Origin: Bacteroidota bacterium
GTDB lineage: Bacteria; Bacteroidota; Bacteroidia; Flavobacteriales; Schleiferiaceae
DNA: 9,615 nucleotides
NCBI GenBank assembly: GCA_003023665.1
Contig: PXYR01000066.1
Location: 1-9,615, forward strand
Direction of reading: 5' to 3'
Notes under the pieces: generated by a model
Told to the model about the DNA's origin: nothing
The model's database searches: none
The model's input: the letters and a program-made list of their open reading frames with translations, nothing else
Made by a program: the position numbers and the translations under genes
In this document: positions 1 through 5,797 of the stretch, in pieces
Numbering within the stretch: the stretch's first letter is position 1
Layout of the letters: each line of letters begins with the position of its first letter

Positions 1-43
1 ATTAAGTATATTCAAAAAAACTAAACCATAAAACCAAACATAA

Positions 44-391
44 ATGAACAAGCTACTTTTTCTAGCCGCTTTTGCCGCGCTAGTAACCATTACAAGTTGT
101 GAGAAGAACGAGGATGTCACTCCCGAGGTGAGTGCTAGTAATCTAACTCCCCATCGGATCGGACCTAATCAGGTGAATCCCTATGAAATTTCGAACATGG
201 AAGCTGCCTACAATGTGGTTTCAAGTGAGTTCGGTCTTCCTTCAACATCACTTTCACCGAACTCTGCCTACATTGAAGTGTTACTTCAAGATGAAGATGA
301 CGAAGAGCTTCTTGCTGATGATTTTTCCATCATCACATTTGATTACCCCGCAGAGTATGGCAACCAAATCCTTGACCCTTCTTTAATTTGA
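44..391 (+). CDS. Small lipoprotein, probably C-terminally truncated
   Basis: Predicted 115-residue lipoprotein of unknown function. Residues 1-18 are a hydrophobic SPII signal with a lipobox (ITSC), so Cys19 would be lipidated and the protein membrane-anchored. The mature part is acidic and contains NPYEISNMEAAYN (about residues 46-58), then a segment around LSPNSAYIEVLL (70-81) and TFDYPAEY (98-105). From memory, this order resembles a Bacteroidota lipoprotein family in which an 'NPY..NM..AY' stretch is followed by 'YDFPLDYE..YHDPSI.ED'. Here the protein stops at ILDPSLI, just where that family continues, so it is probably shortened (see 392-494). The ATG at 44 is preceded by an A-rich leader and leads directly into the signal peptide. 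Being a gene is likely; the family match is uncertain. Confidence 0.7.
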   Translation: MNKLLFLAAFAALVTITSCEKNEDVTPEVSASNLTPHRIGPNQVNPYEISNMEAAYNVVSSEFGLPSTSLSPNSAYIEVLLQDEDDEELLADDFSIITFDYPAEYGNQILDPSLI

Positions 392-427
392 GAATGAAAT
401 CCTATTTTGATCCATTAGTGAAGATAC
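366..427 (+). repeat. Imperfect 31-bp tandem duplication
   Basis: AAATCCT begins at 366 and again at 397. After each copy comes a TTGAcCC / TTGAtCC core and then a TTA-containing segment, with a few mismatches and a small shift. Read in the frames set by the repeat, the first copy gives ILDPSLI-stop and the second ILF-stop-SISED. A 31-bp period is not a multiple of three, so such a duplication would explain how the lipoprotein frame was lost. Similarity is modest and chance is possible. Confidence 0.35.
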
Positions 428-494
428 TGAAGACACTAGGATTATAGATTTATACGTGGTTCCAAACGTCTGTTCGGAATATTCCGAACAATGA
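392..494 (+). pseudogene. Out-of-frame remnant of the lipoprotein C-terminus
   Basis: After the TGA at 389-391, another frame (codons from 411) reads SISEDTEDTRIIDLYVVPN and then VCSEYSEQ before a TGA at 492-494. This is what one would expect after the DPS motif that closes the upstream frame: acidic 'DPSI.ED', then a 'Y.VVP' strand. The stretch therefore looks like the displaced C-terminal part of the lipoprotein at 44-391. The frame is lost across an imperfect duplication (366-427), and a further TGA lies at 408-410. It is too short for certainty and could instead be a chance open stretch. Confidence 0.4.
471..490. other. Perfect 20-bp palindrome
   Basis: TGTTCGGAAT is followed directly by its exact reverse complement ATTCCGAACA, with no spacer. 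It lies over the last codons of the broken lipoprotein tail. A perfect 20-bp palindrome is expected about once per 100 random windows of this size. It could be a dimeric regulator's operator, a cruciform-prone site or a recombination scar. With no loop and no T-tract it is not a usual terminator. What binds it, if anything, cannot be told from the sequence. Confidence 0.6.
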
Positions 495-560
495 ATACGT
501 AACAGAAGCTGGCTAATATGAGAAACGAACCTTCGGCAAAATCCATTATATTCGCCTTGT

Positions 561-623
561 TAAGTCAAGCAATTGGGTGAAATGCCCTCCGCGGCCGATT
601 GGGTTGCTTAGCGGGTTGACTTA
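561..623 (+). other. Branched hairpin region, possible structured RNA
   Basis: TAAGTCAA (561-568) pairs perfectly with TTGACTTA (616-623). Inside, GGG (575-577) can pair with CCC (585-587), and CCGC (589-592) with GCGG (611-614), giving a small multibranch structure. The interior is GC-rich, unlike its AT-rich surroundings. No T-tract follows, so it is not a simple terminator. It could belong to a small RNA that ends at 734, but I do not recognise an RNA family. Confidence 0.3.
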
Positions 624-672
624 GCGAAAAGAGTTCTTGTAAATAACTGATATTGAGCATATTGGAGCGTTA

Positions 673-694
673 GGTTCAAAACCCTCTCTCTCCG
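673..694 (+). other. Possible tRNA-Ser 3'-end remnant
   Basis: The stretch reads GGTTCAAAACCC followed by TCTCTCTCCG. It looks like the T-loop, 3' T-stem, 3' acceptor strand and G discriminator of a Bacteroidota tRNA-Ser (T-loop TTCAAAA, acceptor TCTCTCC, then G). The 5' T-stem is degraded: of TTAGG against CCCTC only the two inner G-C pairs form. No matching GGAGAGA acceptor strand, D-arm or anticodon arm lies upstream, so this is not a functional tRNA. A terminator follows 11 bases later, as after many tRNA genes. Such 3' fragments are typical scars of integrative elements that insert into tRNA genes, but no integrase is in view. Confidence 0.3.
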
Positions 695-705
695 CAAGAA
701 CACCT

Positions 706-734
706 AAAAACCAGCACTTTGTGCTGGTTTTTTT
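706..734. terminator. Strong bidirectional rho-independent terminator
   Basis: Perfect 12-bp stem, AAAAACCAGCAC (706-717) with GTGCTGGTTTTT (721-732), a 3-nt TTT loop and a run of seven T on the plus side (728-734). The A-run at 706-710 becomes the T-tract on the minus strand. It therefore serves transcription from the left (lipoprotein region or a small RNA) and from the right (the gene ending at 968, which has no nearer terminator). Confidence 0.85.
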
Positions 735-785
735 ATGCCCATAACCGAAATAAGCTCGCTTAATTGAGGGTTTGGGCATAAAAAA
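729..785. repeat. Long inverted repeat overlapping the terminator T-tract
   Basis: TTTTTTATGCCCA (729-741) is the exact reverse complement of TGGGCATAAAAAA (773-785). AACC (743-746) pairs further with GGTT (769-772) past a single bulged T. The loop holds a smaller hairpin, TAAGC (751-755) with GCTTA (758-762). The T-run of the terminator at 706-734 is part of the left arm, so the two structures compete for it. Either strand carries T before and A after the stem, so this is not itself a terminator. Confidence 0.6.
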
Positions 786-967
786 TACAGAACGCCGAAA
801 GCGGACTGGTTTTCAAGTGTTTTTGGAACGGTTCCTCCTCCAGGGATCTTTTGATCGAAGCGAAAGAAATCTCTCTCCGCAGGTTCTAGTGCACAATCTT
901 GGCAAAGATGAGGATTAGTAATTGGCTTTTGGAAGAAGAACCGCTTTCCCTCGACCCTAAGCGTGGA

Positions 968-3196
968 CTATTGACGTACCACATGGAAATTAATTACCTC
1001 GTCGTCTGTTTTTAAACGTATTGTATACATTCCCGGAGCGAAAGACGACATATCAATATTTTGATGATTTTCGCCTACTTGCCAAATATCTTCTAATACT
1101 ACTTGACCCATCACATTAGTGACCTGAATAATCTTAGGTTCTAGTCTATCCAACTTTTGAATTGTGATCATTCCAGATGTTGGGTTGGGAAACACAATTA
1201 AATTTTGAACTATTTCTTCAGTACCAAGAAAACAAATATTGCAGGTACTATAGCAAACCGCATCCGCTGAGTCATTTGTTAAAGTCAAAACCACCCCTCT
1301 ATAGCCAGAACTATCCCACTGGCAAAGAAGAGGAACAGATTCAGTATCTGAAATGGAATTCCCATTTAGAAATTTATACAACAGCGTATCTCCAAGATTA
1401 AGTGTAACATCATATTCATATATCCCATCACCCCCTGAATCGAGCATTTGACTAGAACCTGGTTGCCAATTTTGAAAGTTGCCTGTAACGAATACTCCGC
1501 TCGAATTAGCGGTATCTGCACTCATGTCTACTTTTAACCTATAAGTTGAAAGTGAATATTCATCCGCACCAATATCAGGCTGTGATAAAAGACGAACCTG
1601 ATTATCTATATCCTTGAAAACGCCCAAAGGTGTGCCTGCGTTTAGAGCCGGAGAAGAAAGAATATGTAAATCTGTGGTATCTATAAAGTTGGGATTACCC
1701 CAGATGGAATTAGCATCTTGTTGAAACGAGGAAATCCAACCTGCAAGGCCGTAAAGATTCGAGCCAATTTTAAATAGCTGGTTATTCCATTGGAAATCGC
1801 CATAATAATTATTGTAGTCGCAGCTTAAATAGGACATTAAAGCTGAAGAAGTAACCCCTTCAACAGAAATTAATTTACCACCGGTTGTGTTAGAAATAAT
1901 GTTGTTAAAGATGTCAATATTCGAGCAAGGGAAATTTGAGGATACATTTTCAGTATTAATCTCAACTGTAGCATGCGCTAAGTTTGGAGCGGCATTTCCG
2001 AAGGAAGAAATTGAATTGTGATATACTTTCAATTCATTACTGTGCTTGATTTCTAAAACATTATAAAATTCGCTACCGTCATTGCGCATTGATAACATAT
2101 TGTTGCTAATAATTCCAGGAGCGCCAGACGAACAATTGACACCAGAAATGAATAAACACCCGTCGATGTATTCACCTAATACTTCTATGGTATTACCTAC
2201 AACCTTGAGATTTCCGATATGTGTACTCGACGTGTCTAAGTTTAACGAGGCTATAGTTATTCCCCAACGATCAGATTTTATTGTATTGTTAGTGATTTCA
2301 ACGGAAGGAGGAGAAACCGTATCTGGTAAATCAATATGTGTATGTATACCCGATTCGGTATTGACAATGTGATTGTTAGACGCAATAAAACTTGTTTGGA
2401 ATTTTGTAAAATCGTTCATACCACCACCAGTACCTAGAAAACTACCGAAATCAATGTCGTTATTGGAAAATTCGCAATGTTTGAAATAAGTAACCTCGAC
2501 TCCATGCGCACCCTCCCCGTATAAATCGAGTGTATTATTAAGAATCAAACAAGTATCTAGGGAACAAGTATTACTCTCTCCAAATACACGAAGACCATCA
2601 TTAAAATTTTTAATCGTATTCGACCGAAACATAAAATTGCCAGAAATTGATGATGATATAGAATAGCTAAGTCCTACAGCTACGGCATCAAACCCAACGC
2701 CTTGCGACGGTGATAGTACTCTAAACTTATTTCCTTCAAATCCAATGTTCGAATTTGCGCCAATCATTTCAATATATCTGTAATCGTATCCGCTTGGAGC
2801 ACTAAAGACCAAATCTTTGAAATAGATATTACTCGTTCCGTTTAATCGAATGGCATAAGTCCCTATTGCAAAAACGGAATTGTAAGCTATTTCGGCGGGA
2901 GCAGAATTGGTAGGTGCAGCTTGAAACGTAATTGTGTTGGTTGTTGAAGAACCAGTTATTGCAGGTATAGTAAATCTTTCGTTATAACTTCCTTCTTTCA
3001 CATGAAAAACTGTAGGGCCAGAAACACCTGATGTTGTCAATGCTGATACCGCCGCACCAAAACTTGTAAAATTGTTCGTACCACTCCCATTCTTATCAAT
3101 GGTAAATATTCCCGAGATCTGACCTAATGCCGAAAAATTGAGCAGAAGAAACGCAAGAAGTATATAAATCTTATCTGCTTTTCCCGGAATTCTCAT
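968..3196 (-). CDS. T9SS-secreted beta-helix protein with glycogen-binding-like domain
   Basis: Predicted 742-residue secreted protein. Residues 1-26 are a signal peptide ending in SALGQ. About 35-80 matches the start of many Bacteroidota beta-helix proteins (a 'GPTVFHVKEGSYNERFTI' strand). Asn-rich repeats ('NNTI', 'SNNDIDF', 'ISNNML') to about 515 suggest a right-handed parallel beta-helix, which ends at a PDIGADEY motif (about 540-547). About 552-655 resembles a CBM20/AMPK-type glycan-binding domain (GVFVTGNFQNWQPGS, then DGIYEYDVTL and YKFLNGNS) with nearby cysteines. The last 75 or so residues are a type A T9SS sorting domain (VFPNPTSGMITI, then GMYTIRL). This predicts outer-membrane export and surface attachment or release. 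No catalytic site is recognisable, so it may be a lyase-like enzyme or only a binding protein. An upstream TTG at 3214 is in frame, but it falls inside a promoter-like box, so the ATG at 3196 is preferred. Confidence 0.85.
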   Translation of the reverse strand: MRIPGKADKIYILLAFLLLNFSALGQISGIFTIDKNGSGTNNFTSFGAAVSALTTSGVSGPTVFHVKEGSYNERFTIPAITGSSTTNTITFQAAPTNSAPAEIAYNSVFAIGTYAIRLNGTSNIYFKDLVFSAPSGYDYRYIEMIGANSNIGFEGNKFRVLSPSQGVGFDAVAVGLSYSISSSISGNFMFRSNTIKNFNDGLRVFGESNTCSLDTCLILNNTLDLYGEGAHGVEVTYFKHCEFSNNDIDFGSFLGTGGGMNDFTKFQTSFIASNNHIVNTESGIHTHIDLPDTVSPPSVEITNNTIKSDRWGITIASLNLDTSSTHIGNLKVVGNTIEVLGEYIDGCLFISGVNCSSGAPGIISNNMLSMRNDGSEFYNVLEIKHSNELKVYHNSISSFGNAAPNLAHATVEINTENVSSNFPCSNIDIFNNIISNTTGGKLISVEGVTSSALMSYLSCDYNNYYGDFQWNNQLFKIGSNLYGLAGWISSFQQDANSIWGNPNFIDTTDLHILSSPALNAGTPLGVFKDIDNQVRLLSQPDIGADEYSLSTYRLKVDMSADTANSSGVFVTGNFQNWQPGSSQMLDSGGDGIYEYDVTLNLGDTLLYKFLNGNSISDTESVPLLCQWDSSGYRGVVLTLTNDSADAVCYSTCNICFLGTEEIVQNLIVFPNPTSGMITIQKLDRLEPKIIQVTNVMGQVVLEDIWQVGENHQNIDMSSFAPGMYTIRLKTDDEVINFHVVRQ

Positions 3197-3211
3197 GGCA
3201 ACAATTTTCCT

Positions 3212-3219
3212 CAAATATA
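3212..3219 (-). promoter_or_regulatory. Candidate Bacteroidota -7 promoter box
   Basis: On the minus strand this reads TATATTTG, an exact match to the Bacteroidota TAnnTTTG -7 consensus, ending 15 bases before the ATG at 3196. No convincing -33 TTG/TTTG is found at the usual distance. If used, it would give a leader of only about 10 nt and would exclude the TTG at 3214 as a start. One exact 8-mer with two free positions can occur by chance. Confidence 0.35.
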
Positions 3220-3385
3220 GGCTGTTTATAGGTGATATGGAATGTTTGACGAATTCCCTGCTATCGGGCCATCCGAGTTAGAAATTTACCGGAAATAATC
3301 AAAGTCTTAGATGTCTCTAATTTGTCTCAGCAGGGTGTAAAGAATATTAGGCTATCTATGTGTTATTAAAAAATGAAACACTTTT

Positions 3386-4234
3386 ATGAAACTGGTAGTC
3401 TTTCCAATTATTGCATCCCTCCTGCTTTATTCTTGTAACCCTACTGATGTTAATGACGCCCATACCCAATCAGAGTGGACTGTTGACTTTCTTGACAACT
3501 TTGATTCCTTTAATCCGGAAAATTGGCAAGACCAGCGAATTTGGGTAAACAATGAAAACCATTGTTATGTGCCGGATGGCCAATACAATACCAGAGAGGT
3601 AAGTAAAGGTCTTCTGAAGCTCAAAGTGGTGAGGTTAGATAGTGCCATAAATTGTGACAATCTTGATAAACATGGAAATCAACATCCCGCAACTGCATAC
3701 GCAGCGGGTCGTATTTGCAGTAAGAATAGAAAAGAATTTATTAAAGGGAAGTGGACTGCTCGCTTGAGACTAAATAGTAACGGTCAACCCAGTCAATTCC
3801 CAGCTTGGTGGATATTGGGAGCTAAAAATAATGAATCTCCAGTGCAGGAGGAGGATGAAAATATTTGTTGGCCACTTACCGGGTCTGGGGAGATAGATAT
3901 TTTTGAGCATCATGGCGATCATATGGAGAATGCTTTTACTTCTGGTGCTATTGTAAGCCAGGGAGAATGCGATAAAGGCGACTGGTGGAGCAAACGGCAA
4001 AATTTCCCCTCTACCCTCTCAGAGTTTCATGAATACAGTGTTGAATGGGAAGGCAGTGACCTTGTTTATAGACTGGACAACCAAGAAATCTATAGAAATA
4101 TTGGAGATGGTGATTTATATCCCGAACCCATGTTTGCTATATTGAACTATGCTAAAATCACTGAATCAGAAATGGAGGGCGAGTGGACGATGGAGGTTGA
4201 CTGGGTCAAACATGAAAAGCGAAATAATCACTAA
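3386..4234 (+). CDS. GH16 family glycoside hydrolase lipoprotein (beta-glucanase-like)
   Basis: Predicted 282-residue endo-acting glycoside hydrolase of family GH16, which cuts beta-1,3/1,4-glucans or related algal galactans by a retaining mechanism. Residues 1-16 are an SPII signal and Cys17 (LLYSC) the lipid anchor, placing it in the periplasm or on the surface. The catalytic motif GSGEIDIFEHHG gives Glu169 (nucleophile), Asp171 and Glu174 (acid/base) in the ExDxxE arrangement of the laminarinase/agarase/carrageenase branch, not the lichenase ExDxE form. FPAWWILG (138-145) and the final MEVDWVKHEK strand are also typical of the fold. Length fits one catalytic domain without an added binding module. 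The substrate cannot be fixed; laminarin is the likeliest guess. The sugar porter starts 9 bases downstream, so the two are probably one operon. The start is the only in-frame ATG leading into the signal peptide. Confidence 0.88.
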   Translation: MKLVVFPIIASLLLYSCNPTDVNDAHTQSEWTVDFLDNFDSFNPENWQDQRIWVNNENHCYVPDGQYNTREVSKGLLKLKVVRLDSAINCDNLDKHGNQHPATAYAAGRICSKNRKEFIKGKWTARLRLNSNGQPSQFPAWWILGAKNNESPVQEEDENICWPLTGSGEIDIFEHHGDHMENAFTSGAIVSQGECDKGDWWSKRQNFPSTLSEFHEYSVEWEGSDLVYRLDNQEIYRNIGDGDLYPEPMFAILNYAKITESEMEGEWTMEVDWVKHEKRNNH

Positions 4235-4243
4235 TTGTCGGAC

Positions 4244-5797
4244 ATGAATACTAAAAATTTCACCACCCGTGTTGCTCTCATTGTTGCCCTAGGTGGGTTT
4301 TTAATGGGCTTTGATGCCTCAGTAATTTCTGGGGTGAATAAATTCGTTCAGATAGATTTTAAGCTAACCGATATTCAACTGGGCTTTTCCGTTAGTTCGC
4401 TTACCATTGTAGCAGCATTGGCAATGATGTTTTCCGGCCCACTAAGCGATCGATTCGGCAGAAGATTAATGTTGAAATACTGCGCTCTGGTTTTTGCAGT
4501 TAGCGCTATTGGATCTGCATTTGCGAGCGATTTCTTGGCTTTTTTATTTTTTAGAATGCTAGGCGGCATTGGTGTAGGTGCATCGCTAATTCTTGCCCCA
4601 ATGTATATTGCGGAAATTGCCCCACCAAGCTCGCGTGGCAGGCTAGTTTCCTTCAATCAACTCAACATAGTAATTGGGATTACGATTGCTTTTTTTAGCA
4701 ACTACTATATCCTTTCACTTTCCACTTCTGAAGCCCCTTGGGTTCAATCTTTAGGAATTACAGAAAATAACTGGAGATGGATGTTAGGCGTTGAGGCTAT
4801 ACCTGCCATTCTTTACTTTATAGGTCTATTTTCAGTACCGCAAAGCCCCAGATGGCTTATGACCAAAGGTCAGGAAGAAAAAGCCTTTGAGGTCTTAAAG
4901 AAATTTAACTCAGAGCCAACGGCTAAAACTGAGTTGGCTACCATTAAAGGGTCGTTATCAAAAAATGAAACCCAAGCAAAAATCTCCTACTTGGAGATAT
5001 TTAAACCTGCTATGCGATTGGTGCTCACCATAGGTCTCGTAGTTTCTGTACTGCAACAAATTACAGGAATCAATGCCGTATTCTTCTATGCACCCATGAT
5101 CTTTGAACAATCCGGTATTGGTACAAATGCATCTTTTATTCAAGCCGTCTTAGTTGGAGTCACCAACCTGGTGTTTACAATAATTGCTATGGCGCTCATT
5201 GACCGTATTGGAAGGAAACCCCTTCTCACATTTGGAGTGGGTGGTATAGTCCTTTTTATGTCATTGTTGGCTTATGGATTTAGCACAGCAACATACAGTT
5301 TAAATGAAGACTCAATTTCTGAGCTTACCCAAGAACTGCAGGAACCACTTTCTGAATTTAAAGGTGTCCATTTTAATAACGACGTAGCCTATAAAACTGC
5401 ATTGATAGAAACCCTTGGCAAGGAGAAAGCAAAAGTTTATGAAGGAGAACTCATAACCGCCGCCATAAGTATGAACCCACGTTTAATTTTAGCCGGTATT
5501 CTTGGTTTTGTTGCATGTTTTGCCGTGTCTCTTGGACCAGTGATGTGGGTGCTCTTTTCTGAACTATTCCCATTAAAGATTAGAGGCGTAGCCATTTCAT
5601 TTGTTGGATTCGTTAATTCCGCTATATCTGCAGGAGTTCAGTTTATCTTTCCTTGGGAATTATCCCAGCTGGGTAGCGCTTTGACCTTTTTAATCTATGG
5701 GATCTTTGCATTAATTGGCTTAATCCTAGTAATAAGACTAGTTCCGGAAACTAAAGGAAAATCTCTTGAAGAGTTAGAACAAACACTCACGAATTAA
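4244..5797 (+). CDS. Sugar porter family MFS transporter
   Basis: Predicted 517-residue 12-helix inner-membrane symporter of the MFS sugar porter family (XylE/GLUT type), importing a monosaccharide, probably with protons. Family marks in order: GFDASVISG in TM1, SGPLSDRFGRR in loop 2-3, APMYIAEIAP..SRG after TM4, PQSPRWL after TM6, QQITGINAVFFYAP in TM7, DRIGRKPLL in loop 8-9, GPVMWVLFSELFPLKIRG at TM10-11 and PETKGKSLEELE at the C-terminus. Residues about 347-410 form a hydrophilic, acidic stretch between TM9 and TM10, longer than in XylE. It lies directly behind the GH16 gene, pointing to uptake of glucose or another released sugar. An in-frame TTG at 4235 would add three residues; the ATG at 4244 is preferred. 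The gene end overlaps the convergent regulator by 4 bp. The exact sugar is not deducible. Confidence 0.92.
   Translation: MNTKNFTTRVALIVALGGFLMGFDASVISGVNKFVQIDFKLTDIQLGFSVSSLTIVAALAMMFSGPLSDRFGRRLMLKYCALVFAVSAIGSAFASDFLAFLFFRMLGGIGVGASLILAPMYIAEIAPPSSRGRLVSFNQLNIVIGITIAFFSNYYILSLSTSEAPWVQSLGITENNWRWMLGVEAIPAILYFIGLFSVPQSPRWLMTKGQEEKAFEVLKKFNSEPTAKTELATIKGSLSKNETQAKISYLEIFKPAMRLVLTIGLVVSVLQQITGINAVFFYAPMIFEQSGIGTNASFIQAVLVGVTNLVFTIIAMALIDRIGRKPLLTFGVGGIVLFMSLLAYGFSTATYSLNEDSISELTQELQEPLSEFKGVHFNNDVAYKTALIETLGKEKAKVYEGELITAAISMNPRLILAGILGFVACFAVSLGPVMWVLFSELFPLKIRGVAISFVGFVNSAISAGVQFIFPWELSQLGSALTFLIYGIFALIGLILVIRLVPETKGKSLEELEQTLTN
5794..5797. other. 4-bp tail-to-tail gene overlap
   Basis: The tetranucleotide TTAA supplies both stop codons: TAA at 5795-5797 for the transporter and TAA on the other strand at 5796-5794 for the regulator. 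There is no room for a dedicated terminator, and none was found near the ends inside either gene. The two transcripts probably overlap as antisense 3' ends. Confidence 0.85.

Larger units (their letters stand above)
495..967. other. Non-coding, structure-rich interval between convergent genes
   Basis: I found no convincing coding frame on either strand here. The interval holds the hairpin at 561-623, the tRNA-Ser-like 3' end at 673-694, the bidirectional terminator at 706-734 and the inverted repeat at 729-785. A further long-range inverted repeat pairs 829-841 with 931-943 (11 of 13 positions), enclosing small hairpins at 844-855 (GATC TTTT GATC) and around 896-910. GTTCTTG at 633-639 is complementary to CAAGAAC at 695-701. 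The right part would be the 3' UTR of the minus-strand gene ending at 968. An unrecognised small RNA on the plus strand, ending at the terminator, is possible, but no promoter box was found. Confidence 0.5.

Noticed and set aside
558..626. Integron attC-like site (GTTAAGT ... ACTTAGC around a hairpin)
   Set aside because: The core and inverse core are in the wrong order and ACTTAGC does not match RYYYAAC; no integron integrase is present.
605..694. Complete tRNA-Ser gene
   Set aside because: No complementary 5' acceptor strand, D-arm or anticodon arm can be drawn; only the 3' end resembles a tRNA.
729..785. Second terminator
   Set aside because: On both strands the stem is preceded by T and followed by A, the reverse of what a rho-independent terminator needs.
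686..881. Direct repeat CTCTCTCCGCA at 686-696 and 871-881 as paired attachment sites
   Set aside because: An 11-bp match is expected several times in a window of this size, the sequence is low-complexity, and only about 175 bp lie between the copies.
2082..2372. Plus-strand open frame of 96 codons
   Set aside because: It is antisense to the beta-helix gene, has no signal for translation and a composition unlike a protein; treated as a shadow. The same holds for the other short frames opposite the large genes.
3197..3214. TTG start at 3214 for the beta-helix protein
   Set aside because: It adds six residues before the signal peptide and falls inside a TATATTTG promoter-like box; ATG 3196 fits better.
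5765..5776. Short hairpin CTCTT-GAAGAG as terminator for the regulator
   Set aside because: Only a five-to-six-base stem inside the transporter coding sequence, with no clear T-tract.
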